A stretch of 57,016 nucleotides of DNA from Enterobacter wuhouensis (GTDB taxonomy: Bacteria > Pseudomonadota > Gammaproteobacteria > Enterobacterales > Enterobacteriaceae), in NCBI RefSeq assembly GCF_004331265.1, contig NZ_SJOO01000017.1, forward strand, positions 1-57,016, written 5' to 3'. This document shows, in pieces, positions 7,205 to 15,394 of this stretch. The position numbers were made by a program, and so were the translations under genes. The stretch's first letter is position 1, and every line of letters begins with the position of its first letter. Below the pieces are notes generated by a model. The model did not search any database. It was given only the letters and a program-made list of their open reading frames with translations, and was not told the DNA's origin.

Positions 7205-9445
7205 TCAGGCGTCCGCCAGCGACGCCTTTGATTCAGGCAGGGAGTCAAGATCAACCGGCTTGCCGATCAACGATCCCTGCACATAGTCGATACCTAGCGC
7301 GTGCACCGCGCTACGTATCTCCTCGGTTTCAACATACTCTGCCACCACCAGCATCTTCTTCATGCGCGCCAGATGGCATATAGAGGCCACAATCTGATAA
7401 TCCAGACTGTTACTGACGATATTGCGAATAAAATTACCGTCAATCTTGAGGATGTCGGCATCCACGCTTTTTAACCGCGCATAGCTCGCATAGCCCGTCC
7501 CAAAATCATCAATTGCAATCCGCACCCCCATTTTCTGCAGCTGCCTGAGGGTATGGATCGCAAGCTCGGCGTTACCGTAGGTGGTGCTTTCCGTGACTTC
7601 GAAAATCAGCTGCCACGCCTCAACCGAGTACTTCGCCAGCAGGCGACTCACCTCAAGCGGAAACTGCGCTCTGCAAACGGTGGAAGGCGCCAGATTGATG
7701 GCAAAACGCTGGCCCGGAAGCCGGTCACGATGCTCGGCAAGAAAGCCCAGGGTACGTTCCAGCACCCATAAATCGACGCGTGAGGAGAGCCCGAACTCCT
7801 GCGCCACCGGCAGGAAACGATCGGGAACAATGAAATTACCGTTGTCATCCGGCATCCGCAGCAACACTTCGTGATAACGATCCCCCCGCAGGCCGCGCAC
7901 GGGCTGGACCATCAGCGTGAATTCGCTCTGATCGAGGGCACGCTGCAGGCGGCTCATCATCGCCACCTTATCCTTCAGGCTACGCTGCAGATGCACGGCG
8001 CCACGCTGCTGGAGGTTCTCGGGATGGTTGGTGGAAATTGACAGATCGGCAATAACGCCCAGCTCTCCCAGGACCAGGTACAGATGGTTCACCGGGGAGC
8101 GCACATAGCAGTAACCGACCCCAACCTGAGGCTGCAGCGGCATACCATCCCAGAGAAAGCGGAACTGCTTGATATGCTCATCCAGCGCGTCAATACGCTG
8201 CTGATGAGACTCGGAGTTAAGACGAACCGCAAGGTCATAGCCCGTCAGGTGATAGACCCGCTCATTGGGCTGCAAGATGCCGTTTATCCACTGTGCCAGC
8301 TGCTGCTTATACTGAATACGCAGCAGCACGCCGTAATTACGTCCGAGAACTTCAAGCTCGGGAATACGCAACAGGCCGAGCGCCGACCACGGATTTTTTG
8401 CCAGGTCGCGGGACAGCGCCCGCAGATTCGGCATGTGAACCACCGGATCGAGCAGCGCCAGCCTGCGGGAGCGGATGTTCACGGCACGCTGGCGCGTCGC
8501 CAGCATCGACATGTATATCACTACAAACGAAAAAACCAGGTAGCTGGAAGAGGTGATCGCCAGCTGGATGTCATAGCCCTGATGAAGCGGTATATAGCGG
8601 TAAAAATAGTGAATCGACACCAGCAGGACCGGCGTCCAGACGATGGACATGAGCTTATAGCCAAAGCGCATCGCCCCCCAGAGCATCACCGGCATCAGCA
8701 GCGACAGCGTGTAGTTGGTGCTGAAAATAGAGCTGTTCTCATTCATGGGGATCAACAGCATCGTGAGCAAACCGACAAGCGCGCCAGCCCAAATCAGAAA
8801 CTCTACAGCCGTCACCTTTTTGTCTATCTGCGCGCGGATCTGTGAGAACAGCGTCCGAACATAGCGCGGATGACGGATCAGGCGAATGAGCAGATAGCTC
8901 AGCGGCACGCCGGTAAGCCCGCTGACCAGCAGCGCCTGATAGTTGATAAGCGTACGAATATTAAAGGGGTTCAGCCCCGCCAGGCTCTGGCGGCTCTCGT
9001 AAATGCCGAGGTAGACCGCAAATTGAAACAGCACCAGAAACAGCGTTGCCGGGCAGAATACCTGCCAAAAAATACGCTGTGCCATCAGACGAACATCGCC
9101 ATAGGCCGTCATGTTGCGCCGGGGGGCAAACACGCGATACCCGCCCCAGCTCAGTACGATGGGAACAATGAAATGGAGGATACCGGCAACGGTTTCAAAC
9201 AGCCCCACTGACGCGTAGTAGCGAAAAAACAGCGACAGCACGATGCCGGGAAGCGCTTCCACGCCAAAGAACATCATCATCGTCAGCAGGAAAGAGAGCG
9301 GCAGATAGTAGAGCGCCACAATGCCGTCGCCCAGCTGCGTCAGGGTATTCACCACGCTGAGCACGGGCAGTAAAACGACGGGTAAAATAAGGGGAAGTGC
9401 CCACCAGCGGTCTTTTTGGCGCGTCAGGAACTGGAGAATTTTCAT
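7205..9445 (-). CDS. pdeF: Cyclic-di-GMP phosphodiesterase PdeF (YfgF)
   Basis: Inner-membrane enzyme that degrades c-di-GMP. The N-terminal half is a multi-spanning MASE1-type sensor domain (many hydrophobic helices to about residue 320), followed by a degenerate GGDEF domain (YDLAVRLNSE in place of GGDEF) and an EAL domain with YHEVLLRM as the EAL motif, FAINLAPSTV and IDDFGTGYASYARL. The ATG at 9445 (MKILQFLTRQKDRWWALPL) gives 746 residues, close to the E. coli 747; an in-frame upstream start would add 31 residues with no family counterpart. E. coli YfgF is described as an anaerobic phosphodiesterase, which fits the FNR-like site found upstream. Confidence 0.95.
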   Translation of the reverse strand: MKILQFLTRQKDRWWALPLILPVVLLPVLSVVNTLTQLGDGIVALYYLPLSFLLTMMMFFGVEALPGIVLSLFFRYYASVGLFETVAGILHFIVPIVLSWGGYRVFAPRRNMTAYGDVRLMAQRIFWQVFCPATLFLVLFQFAVYLGIYESRQSLAGLNPFNIRTLINYQALLVSGLTGVPLSYLLIRLIRHPRYVRTLFSQIRAQIDKKVTAVEFLIWAGALVGLLTMLLIPMNENSSIFSTNYTLSLLMPVMLWGAMRFGYKLMSIVWTPVLLVSIHYFYRYIPLHQGYDIQLAITSSSYLVFSFVVIYMSMLATRQRAVNIRSRRLALLDPVVHMPNLRALSRDLAKNPWSALGLLRIPELEVLGRNYGVLLRIQYKQQLAQWINGILQPNERVYHLTGYDLAVRLNSESHQQRIDALDEHIKQFRFLWDGMPLQPQVGVGYCYVRSPVNHLYLVLGELGVIADLSISTNHPENLQQRGAVHLQRSLKDKVAMMSRLQRALDQSEFTLMVQPVRGLRGDRYHEVLLRMPDDNGNFIVPDRFLPVAQEFGLSSRVDLWVLERTLGFLAEHRDRLPGQRFAINLAPSTVCRAQFPLEVSRLLAKYSVEAWQLIFEVTESTTYGNAELAIHTLRQLQKMGVRIAIDDFGTGYASYARLKSVDADILKIDGNFIRNIVSNSLDYQIVASICHLARMKKMLVVAEYVETEEIRSAVHALGIDYVQGSLIGKPVDLDSLPESKASLADA

Positions 9446-9550
9446 AGATGCCCGGTTAAACCCCTTTTTGCTCCTGAGGGAAAATAAAGACAGGCATCCA
9501 ACCTGACGTACATGCCCAGGCTTAACGCCTGCGAACATAATGGAGGAGGG

Positions 9551-9591
9551 ATTTTAGTTATCGACGCCGGAATTCCGTTGACTTAAATCAA
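9551..9591 (-). promoter_or_regulatory. FNR-type promoter of pdeF
   Basis: TTGACTTAAATCAA at 9578-9591 matches the FNR consensus TTGATNNNNATCAA at 9 of 10 defined positions. On the minus strand TAAAAT (9556-9551) is a 5 of 6 -10 hexamer, putting the predicted start near 9544 and the FNR centre at about -41, the class II position. This predicts anaerobic activation of pdeF. Confidence 0.68.
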
Positions 9592-9727
9592 ACTAATTTA
9601 CTCAAATGACTATTTATTACGATTTTTTTGGCCAATTTTCTTTGTATTATCAACGCAGAAAATACATTCGTTATTTTTAATAACATGCGTTAATGTAAAC
9701 ATTGACGGATTTTTACACATCCCCGAA

Positions 9728-9756
9728 TTGACCCTGCCTTCCCGCTGTGCCTTAAT
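9728..9756 (+). promoter_or_regulatory. Candidate yfgG promoter
   Basis: TTGACC (9728-9733) and CTTAAT (9751-9756) with a 17-bp spacer predict a start near 9763 and a leader of about 33 nt to the GTG codon. Sequence-only prediction. Confidence 0.4.
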
Positions 9757-9795
9757 ATCCGCATCGCCCAAAAGGGTATGCCCAGGAAAAACACA

Positions 9796-9984
9796 GTGAG
9801 TCAGGTCACGCGCATGCACAAACGACATCGGTTTAATACTCGGATGACCCGCATCATACTGCTCATCAGCTTCCTGTTTTTCTTTGGCCGCTTTGTTTAT
9901 TCTTCTATTGGTGCCTGGTATCACCACCAGGACAAAGTCCAGACGCAGCAAACCAGCCTGACCGTCGAAACGCCCGACCGCTAG
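9796..9984 (+). CDS. yfgG: YfgG, small membrane protein
   Basis: A 62-residue protein with a basic N-terminus (KRHRFNTRMTR), one transmembrane segment (IILLISFLFFFGRFVYSSI) and a short polar tail. It is a clear relative of E. coli YfgG, which sits in the same place next to pdeF and has been linked to nickel and cobalt tolerance. I chose GTG at 9796 (SQVTRMHKRHRF) because AGGA lies 8 bp upstream and the length then matches E. coli; an upstream ATG at 9778 would add six residues. It converges with the LysR gene, whose stop lies five bases away. Confidence 0.85.
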   Translation: MSQVTRMHKRHRFNTRMTRIILLISFLFFFGRFVYSSIGAWYHHQDKVQTQQTSLTVETPDR

Positions 9985-9989
9985 CCAGA

Positions 9990-10871
9990 TTATTGGTCGT
10001 GCAGCATCCTGATTACGCCCGCAATGCCTTTGCTAAGGACCCTGTCCTGACGCATCACCACGGCCAGCCTTCGCTGGAGAACGGGCGTGAGCGACTGAAC
10101 GTCTAACCCTTCGCGATCCGACGCCTGCTTTACCGCCATACGCGGCACGATGCTATAACCCAGCCCCGCGCGCACCATCCTTTTGATGGCCTCAATACTG
10201 CCAAGCTGCATGACCGGTGCGATGGTAAACCCGCCGGCTTCAAACCAGGCGTCGATCAGCGTTCGCGTTCCGCTCCCTGATTCAAAAGCAATCAGCGGCT
10301 GGGTCTGTAAGACCTCGGGCGTAAGGCCGCTAAACGCCTCCTGCTGCGCCAGCGACGCAATAAAGACGAACTCTTCATCCATGACCGGCGTCACGTCCAG
10401 CGCGCGTCCGCCAGCCGGAAGCGTCACCAGCCCCATATCCAGCCGATTCTCTTCAACGGCCCGCACAATATCGAGTGTATTTCCCGTCGTCACCGCCACC
10501 CGGAGCAAAGGGTAGTCGCCGCGAAGCCGCTGCAGCAGCGGCGGCAGAAGATGGATGCACGCAGTCGCGCCCGTACCCAGCGTAATGGTGCCGCACACCT
10601 CGTGGCTGAACGCGCTCACGGAGCGGATCGCCTCATCCACCGCCTGCTCAATACGTTCCCCGTGCACCAGCAATGCCTGTCCGGCCGCCGTAGCGTTGAT
10701 ACCGCGTCCGGTGCGCTCCACCAGCCGCGTTTGCAGGAACTGCTCCAGCTGGCGTATCTGCAGGCTGACGGCAGGCTGGGAAATCCCCAGCGCATCCGCC
10801 GCCGCCGAAAAGCTGCCGCGCCGGATCGCCATACGGAAGGTGGCGAGATGTACCAGGTTGAGCGTTGTCAT
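9990..10871 (-). CDS. LysR-family transcriptional regulator
   Basis: A 293-residue DNA-binding regulator. The N-terminal winged helix-turn-helix is typical (LATFRMAIRRGSFSAAADAL, then GISQPAVSLQIRQLE), followed by a periplasmic-binding-protein-like effector domain from about residue 90. It is divergent from the MFS gene with an 87-bp shared region holding a dyad that fits a LysR site, so it probably controls that transporter and perhaps the two genes after it. The effector is unknown. It occupies the place of yfgHI in E. coli, so the block is accessory. Confidence 0.9.
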   Translation of the reverse strand: MTTLNLVHLATFRMAIRRGSFSAAADALGISQPAVSLQIRQLEQFLQTRLVERTGRGINATAAGQALLVHGERIEQAVDEAIRSVSAFSHEVCGTITLGTGATACIHLLPPLLQRLRGDYPLLRVAVTTGNTLDIVRAVEENRLDMGLVTLPAGGRALDVTPVMDEEFVFIASLAQQEAFSGLTPEVLQTQPLIAFESGSGTRTLIDAWFEAGGFTIAPVMQLGSIEAIKRMVRAGLGYSIVPRMAVKQASDREGLDVQSLTPVLQRRLAVVMRQDRVLSKGIAGVIRMLHDQ

Positions 10872-10882
10872 TCAAAGTTTCT

Positions 10883-10899
10883 CTTATACCGCGCATAAG
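10883..10899. promoter_or_regulatory. Candidate LysR-type binding site (T-N11-A dyad)
   Basis: CTTATACCGCGCATAAG carries perfect CTTAT/ATAAG arms around 7 bp, the T-N11-A geometry of LysR-family sites. It lies 12 bp upstream of the LysR start and about 70 bp upstream of the MFS start, a usual place for autoregulation plus divergent activation. Confidence 0.5.
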
Positions 10900-10967
10900 C
10901 GCGCTGACCTGCCAGCACAATACCGTGCCCGCTATGCTGACGACAACTGCATAACGGAATGAAAAAC

Positions 10968-12197
10968 ATGGAAACACCTGCCCTTCCTCGCCGCCTCGCC
11001 CTCACCGCGGGATGTAACCAGCTCATCAACTGGGGGATCTCTTTTTATATGCCCGGCACCTTTGCCCGGGCAATTGCAGCCGACAGGGGGTGGACCTCGC
11101 CGCAAATCTATCTCGGCCTGACGCTGGCAATGCTGATGATGGCGGCCGTCTCCCCGTTTGTCGCCCGTCTGCTGACGCGCGTGGGCGGACGGCGGGTGGT
11201 GATGAGCGGCACGTTGCTGATTGCCGCTGGCTGCCTCGCGATGGCAATTCTGCCCTCCCTTGCAGGCTGGTACTGCGCCTGGCTTCTCACCGGCATCGGT
11301 ATGCGCCTGTCACTGTATGATGCGCTGTTCGCCGCGCTGGTGAACCTGTACGGACAGCAGGCTCGAAGCACCATTTCGCGCATTACGCTGGCGGGCGGGC
11401 TAGCTTCAGCCGTCTTTTGGCCGCTGGGGGATGCGCTGCTAACGATCGTGAGCTGGCAGGGTGCGCTGGCTGTCTATGCGCTTTTTGGCCTGCTGAGCGC
11501 GATGCTTATCTACAATCTTCCACGCCAGCGGCTGACCGCTGGCGTGAATAAAAAGCGCAAAGCCACGAACAGCGAGCGGCGCGACGGCTGGCTCTATGCG
11601 GTATTTATTGCCCTGATTACCTTCGTTTCTAACGGCACCTCCACACACCTGCCGGAGTTTATTACCCACTTTGGTCTGCCGGTTGCTATTGGGATGCTCT
11701 GGGGGATCGGCCAGACCGGCGCGCGATTTATGGAGGTACTGGCAGGCGCTCGCTTAACCCCGCTCAGCTTAACGCGCTTTACCGCCCTGGCAATGCCGGT
11801 CTGCTTCCTTATCGGGTTAAGCAGCTCGCTTTTCGCCTGGAGCGCAGCCGGGTTTGTGCTGGGCTATGGCGCCATCAACGGGCTGGTGACCATCGTCAAA
11901 GCAACGCTGCCCCTCGCGCTTTTCAGCGCGGAAAGCTATGCCAGCCGCACTGGGCTGCTGCTTATCCCGGGGCAGCTGGCGGCGGCGGCATCGCCGTTTG
12001 CGTATGCGTGGTTGAATAAGACGCTGGGGATCGGCGGGGCAATGTGGGTTTCCACCGCGTTAACGCTGCTGATTGCGGGGCTCGCCGTCGCGATGGTACG
12101 CCGCCACGCCCCACAACGTGTATCGCACTGTATCCAGAGTGCCGTGCAGACAAAGCGGTACAAAAAGCCCTCCCCGGCAAACATCGCCGATACATAA
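10968..12197 (+). CDS. Major facilitator superfamily transporter
   Basis: A predicted 12-helix inner-membrane permease of about 409 residues. Hydrophobic segments alternate with short loops and an MFS-like loop 2-3 motif is present (RLLTRVGGRRVVMSGTLL). A basic cytoplasmic loop near the middle (NKKRKATNSERRDGW) separates the two six-helix halves. ATG at 10968 is preferred because ACGGA lies about 9 bp upstream; an alternative ATG at 10959 would add three residues but has no spaced ribosome-binding site. It is divergent from the LysR gene. The substrate cannot be inferred from the sequence. Confidence 0.88.
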   Translation: METPALPRRLALTAGCNQLINWGISFYMPGTFARAIAADRGWTSPQIYLGLTLAMLMMAAVSPFVARLLTRVGGRRVVMSGTLLIAAGCLAMAILPSLAGWYCAWLLTGIGMRLSLYDALFAALVNLYGQQARSTISRITLAGGLASAVFWPLGDALLTIVSWQGALAVYALFGLLSAMLIYNLPRQRLTAGVNKKRKATNSERRDGWLYAVFIALITFVSNGTSTHLPEFITHFGLPVAIGMLWGIGQTGARFMEVLAGARLTPLSLTRFTALAMPVCFLIGLSSSLFAWSAAGFVLGYGAINGLVTIVKATLPLALFSAESYASRTGLLLIPGQLAAAASPFAYAWLNKTLGIGGAMWVSTALTLLIAGLAVAMVRRHAPQRVSHCIQSAVQTKRYKKPSPANIADT

Positions 12198-12249
12198 AAG
12201 TGGTCTTCTGTGCCTGTCGTCATTTTTTACCTGCACAGGAGACATCTGA

Positions 12250-12711
12250 ATGAAATATCGCTATCTGCTGCTCTCGTTATTCACGCTGGCCAGCTCCGCG
12301 TGGGCCGAGCCCTTGAGCGGCCTCAGCGCCGCAGAGGTCAATGGCCCGGCGGCGGTTGCGCCGCTGGAACATCCGCAACCGCCGGCGAAGCTGGTTGTTG
12401 ACCCGCCGCTGCCCGGCCCGCTGAGTAAAGGTGCGGTATTTATTCAATACCGCGTCGAAAATCTGCGCATTGAGCCGGTATTCGGTCCTGAGGCGCTAAA
12501 AATTGCTCCCCGTATCGGCCATATTCACGTCGTGGTGGATGACGCGCCCTGGCACTGGGCTGACGCCAGCGGTGAGCCGGTGATCCTGGTCGGGCTGCCC
12601 GCGGGTAAACATAAAGTGACCGTTATTCTTGCCGATCCGACGCATAAACCGATCGACCACAAAACCGTTGAATTCACCGTGCCGCCGCATGCGGAAATCC
12701 ATCACTTTTAA
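12250..12711 (+). CDS. Small secreted protein of unknown function (DUF6130/DUF4399-like)
   Basis: A 153-residue protein with a clear Sec signal peptide (MKYRYLLLSLFTLASSAWA, cut before EP). The mature part is proline-rich at first (EHPQPPAKLVVDPPLPGPLS), then has the features of a small beta-sandwich: GHIHVVVDDAPWHW, VGLPAGKHKVTVILADPTHKP and a C-terminal FTVPPHAEIHHF. Such histidine-containing HIHV...GKH...AEIHHF patterns are seen in domains of unknown function annotated DUF4399 or DUF6130; this assignment is from memory of the pattern. The ribosome-binding site is CAGGAG. It is 52 bp after the MFS gene and 9 bp before the hydrolase, so probably co-transcribed with it. Confidence 0.8.
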   Translation: MKYRYLLLSLFTLASSAWAEPLSGLSAAEVNGPAAVAPLEHPQPPAKLVVDPPLPGPLSKGAVFIQYRVENLRIEPVFGPEALKIAPRIGHIHVVVDDAPWHWADASGEPVILVGLPAGKHKVTVILADPTHKPIDHKTVEFTVPPHAEIHHF

Positions 12712-12720
12712 GGGCTGAAG

Positions 12721-13464
12721 ATGAAAACAATATCGATCTTAACGGCGGGCCTGCTAGCGCTGTCGACCGGCGCGTTTGCCCAAAATCAAACCAGCGTCGT
12801 CCTGGTGCACGGCGCGTTTGCAGACGGCAGCAGCTGGAATAAGGTGATTAGTCGGCTGCAGGAAAGGAACACCGAGGTTATCGCCGTGCAGCTGCCGCTT
12901 ACCTCACTAAAAGATGACGTCGCCGCCACGCAGCGCGCCATTGCCCGCGCGCATGGCGAGGTGGTGCTGGTAGGTCATTCCTGGGGCGGAGCAGCGATCG
13001 GTGAAGCCGGTAACGATGCACGCGTGAAATCACTGGTGTACGTCGCGGCGTTTGCCCCTGATTCCGGGCAGTCTGTAGCGGATTTGGCGGGGCGCTTCCC
13101 TGCCCCGCCGGGGAGTGCGGGTATCGCCAAAGGTGAAGACGGGTATTTATCTCTGCCGCCAAAAGCCGTGCGAGAAGATTTCGCCCCTGACGTAAAACCG
13201 GAGGAACAGAAACTTATCGCCGCAACCCAGGGGCCAATCAAAGCCGATGCGTTTGCAGAGAAAGTGACCCACGCGGCCTGGCACGACAAACCGAGCTGGT
13301 ATGTGGTCAGCAAAAACGACCGGATGATCAATCCCGAACTTGAGCGCGCGATGGCGAAAACAATCCACGCGAAAACGACGGAGGTGGCGGCGAGCCATGT
13401 GTCGATGGTGAGCCATCCGGAGGCTATCGCCCGGACGATTGAGCAGGCGGTGGACGCTCACTAA
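12721..13464 (+). CDS. Secreted alpha/beta hydrolase
   Basis: A 247-residue alpha/beta-fold hydrolase with a Sec signal peptide (cleavage after AFA, residue 20), so probably periplasmic. The oxyanion HGAFADGSSW follows the first strand, the nucleophile is Ser87 in GHSWGG, a candidate acid is the Asp of KNDRMI and the catalytic histidine is in ASHVSMVSHP. Proteins of this subgroup are annotated as esterases or simply alpha/beta hydrolases; the substrate is unknown. It follows the small secreted protein by 9 bp, suggesting that the two exported proteins work together. Confidence 0.88.
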   Translation: MKTISILTAGLLALSTGAFAQNQTSVVLVHGAFADGSSWNKVISRLQERNTEVIAVQLPLTSLKDDVAATQRAIARAHGEVVLVGHSWGGAAIGEAGNDARVKSLVYVAAFAPDSGQSVADLAGRFPAPPGSAGIAKGEDGYLSLPPKAVREDFAPDVKPEEQKLIAATQGPIKADAFAEKVTHAAWHDKPSWYVVSKNDRMINPELERAMAKTIHAKTTEVAASHVSMVSHPEAIARTIEQAVDAH

Positions 13465-13748
13465 GCTCATCGACCTTCTGCACCTCAGTATCTCCCGCCA
13501 TCAGCGCAGTGCCGTCATGCGCCGCTGGCGTCATAAAGCGAACCGGCTTGCCCGTACGCTTATCAGCCAACAGCGAGTGTCGCTCGCCCTGCTCAAACAG
13601 GGGCATGTCATCGGTGCGGCGTATGCCTGCCCGGAGGGGCGGTCAGTTTGCTGGCGCTAATATTCTGGTGGTTTACACGACAGTATAAATAAAAAAAGCC
13701 CGCATTATCGCGGGCTTAGTATGTTACAGCGCTATAAGAGCTGGAGAA
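13465..13748. other. Intergenic region between the hydrolase and guaA genes
   Basis: A 284-bp gap between convergent genes. Short open frames exist on both strands (for example 13424-13606 minus) but none has a convincing ribosome-binding site or a recognisable product. The right end holds the guaA terminator. The sequence could be a decayed remnant of an older gene. Confidence 0.4.
13690..13717 (-). terminator. guaBA operon terminator
   Basis: On the minus strand an 8-bp perfect stem (AAGCCCGC/GCGGGCTT, loop of six) is followed by a run of Ts (13696-13690). It lies about 30 bp after the guaA stop. Confidence 0.9.
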
Positions 13749-15326
13749 TTATTCCCACTCAATCGTCGCCGGTGGCTTACCGCTGATGTCATACACCACG
13801 CGGGAAATACCGTTCACTTCGTTGATGATGCGGTTAGACACGCGGCCCAGGAAGTCATACGGCAGGTGCGCCCAGTGCGCGGTCATGAAGTCGATGGTTT
13901 CCACCGCACGAAGGGAGACAACCCAGTCGTACTTACGGCCATCGCCCATAACGCCGACGGAACGAACCGGCAGGAACACGGTGAACGCCTGGCTCACTTT
14001 GTTGTACAGGTCAGCCTTGTGCAGCTCTTCAATGAAGATAGCGTCCGCGCGACGCAGCAGGTCGCAGTACTCTTTCTTCACTTCGCCCAGCACGCGCACG
14101 CCCAGACCCGGACCCGGGAACGGATGACGGTAGAGCATGTCGTACGGCAGACCCAGTTCCAGACCGATCTTACGCACTTCGTCTTTGAACAGCTCGCGCA
14201 GCGGTTCAACCAGGCCCATCTTCATCTCTTTCGGCAGGCCGCCCACGTTGTGGTGAGATTTGATGACGTGCGCTTTACCGGTTGCGGAGGCCGCAGACTC
14301 GATGACGTCAGGATAGATGGTGCCCTGCGCCAGCCACTTCACGTCTTCCAGCTTCAGCGCTTCTTCGTCGAACACTTCAACGAACACGCGGCCGATGATC
14401 TTACGTTTCGCTTCCGGATCGTTCTCGCCTTTCAGCGCGTCCAGGAAGCGCTTTTCGCCTTCCACGTGAACGATGTTCAGACCAAAGTGGTCGCCGAACA
14501 TGTCCATGACCTGCTGGGCTTCGTTCAGGCGCAGCAGACCGTTGTCCACGAAGACGCAGGTCAGGTTTTTGCCGATGGCGCGGTGCAGCAGCATCGCGGT
14601 TACGGAGGAGTCCACGCCGCCGGACAGACCAAGGATCACTTTGTCATCGCCAACCTGCTGGCGGATACGCTCAACGGCGTCGTCGATGATTTTTGCCGGA
14701 GTCCATAGGGCTTCACACTGGCAGATGTCACGCACGAAGCGCTCCAGCATGCGCATACCCTGACGGGTGTGGGTCACTTCCGGGTGGAACTGCACGCCGT
14801 AGAAGCGTTTTTCTTCGTTCGCCATGATGGCGAACGGGCAGCTTTCAGTGCTGGCAACGGTCACGAAGTCAGACGGGATGGCGGTAACTTTGTCACCGTG
14901 GCTCATCCACACGTCCAGCAGCGGTTTGCCGTCTGCGGTCAGGGAGTCTTCGATACCGCGCACCAGCGCGCTGTCGGTAACGACTTCAACCTGCGCATAG
15001 CCGAACTCTCGCTCGTTAGAGCCTTCAACGTGACCGCCCAGCTGCATTGCCATGGTCTGCATACCGTAGCACACGCCGAATACCGGCACGCCGGCTTCGA
15101 ACACGTACTGCGGCGCGCGCGGGCTGTTCTCTTCGGTGGTGCTTTCCGGGCCGCCGGACAGGATGATGCCGCTTGGATTGAATTCGCGAATCTGTGCTTC
15201 CGTGACATCCCACGCCCACAGCTCACAGTAAACGCCCAGTTCACGCACGCGACGCGCCACCAGCTGAGTGTACTGAGAACCGAAGTCCAGGATGAGAATG
15301 CGATGTTTATGAATGTTTTCCGTCAT
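13749..15326 (-). CDS. guaA: GMP synthase (glutamine-hydrolysing)
   Basis: Converts XMP to GMP with glutamine and ATP, the last step of GMP synthesis. The 525-residue length equals E. coli. The N-terminal class I glutamine amidotransferase domain has the Cys nucleophile in GVCYGMQ (about residue 86) and the His/Glu pair in VQFHPEVTH. The ATP-pyrophosphatase P-loop is LGLSGGVDSSVTA, and the C-terminal dimerisation domain ends GKPPATIEWE. It is second in the guaBA operon, 68 bp after guaB. Confidence 0.98.
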   Translation of the reverse strand: MTENIHKHRILILDFGSQYTQLVARRVRELGVYCELWAWDVTEAQIREFNPSGIILSGGPESTTEENSPRAPQYVFEAGVPVFGVCYGMQTMAMQLGGHVEGSNEREFGYAQVEVVTDSALVRGIEDSLTADGKPLLDVWMSHGDKVTAIPSDFVTVASTESCPFAIMANEEKRFYGVQFHPEVTHTRQGMRMLERFVRDICQCEALWTPAKIIDDAVERIRQQVGDDKVILGLSGGVDSSVTAMLLHRAIGKNLTCVFVDNGLLRLNEAQQVMDMFGDHFGLNIVHVEGEKRFLDALKGENDPEAKRKIIGRVFVEVFDEEALKLEDVKWLAQGTIYPDVIESAASATGKAHVIKSHHNVGGLPKEMKMGLVEPLRELFKDEVRKIGLELGLPYDMLYRHPFPGPGLGVRVLGEVKKEYCDLLRRADAIFIEELHKADLYNKVSQAFTVFLPVRSVGVMGDGRKYDWVVSLRAVETIDFMTAHWAHLPYDFLGRVSNRIINEVNGISRVVYDISGKPPATIEWE

Positions 15327-15365
15327 TGACGCTAATTCCGAGGCAAGTGAAACAGATTAAATAAA

Positions 15366-15388
15366 TCGCCCGACACGAGGTCGGGCGA
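15366..15388 (-). repeat. Intercistronic hairpin guaB-guaA
   Basis: A 9-bp perfect stem (TCGCCCGAC / GTCGGGCGA) with a 5-nt loop lies 6 bp after the guaB stop and within the 68-bp spacer. No U-run follows, so it more likely stabilises the guaB RNA or tunes guaA expression than terminates. Confidence 0.6.
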
Positions 15389-15394
15389 AGAAAA

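Larger units (their letters stand above)
9446..9795. other. Divergent intergenic region pdeF / yfgG
   Basis: The longest stretch without a gene (350 bp). It contains the FNR-type pdeF promoter (9551-9591), a small CAGGC-TTAAC-GCCTG hairpin in the pdeF leader (9518-9532), an AT-rich middle part and the candidate yfgG promoter (9728-9756). No further open frame with coding character was seen. Confidence 0.6.

Noticed and set aside
9610..9951. 113-residue frame opposite yfgG
   Set aside because: Overlaps the conserved small gene yfgG in antisense and has no domain or ribosome-binding site.
13424..13660. Short frames on both strands after the hydrolase gene
   Set aside because: Overlap each other, lack convincing ribosome-binding sites and match nothing recognised; at most a gene remnant.
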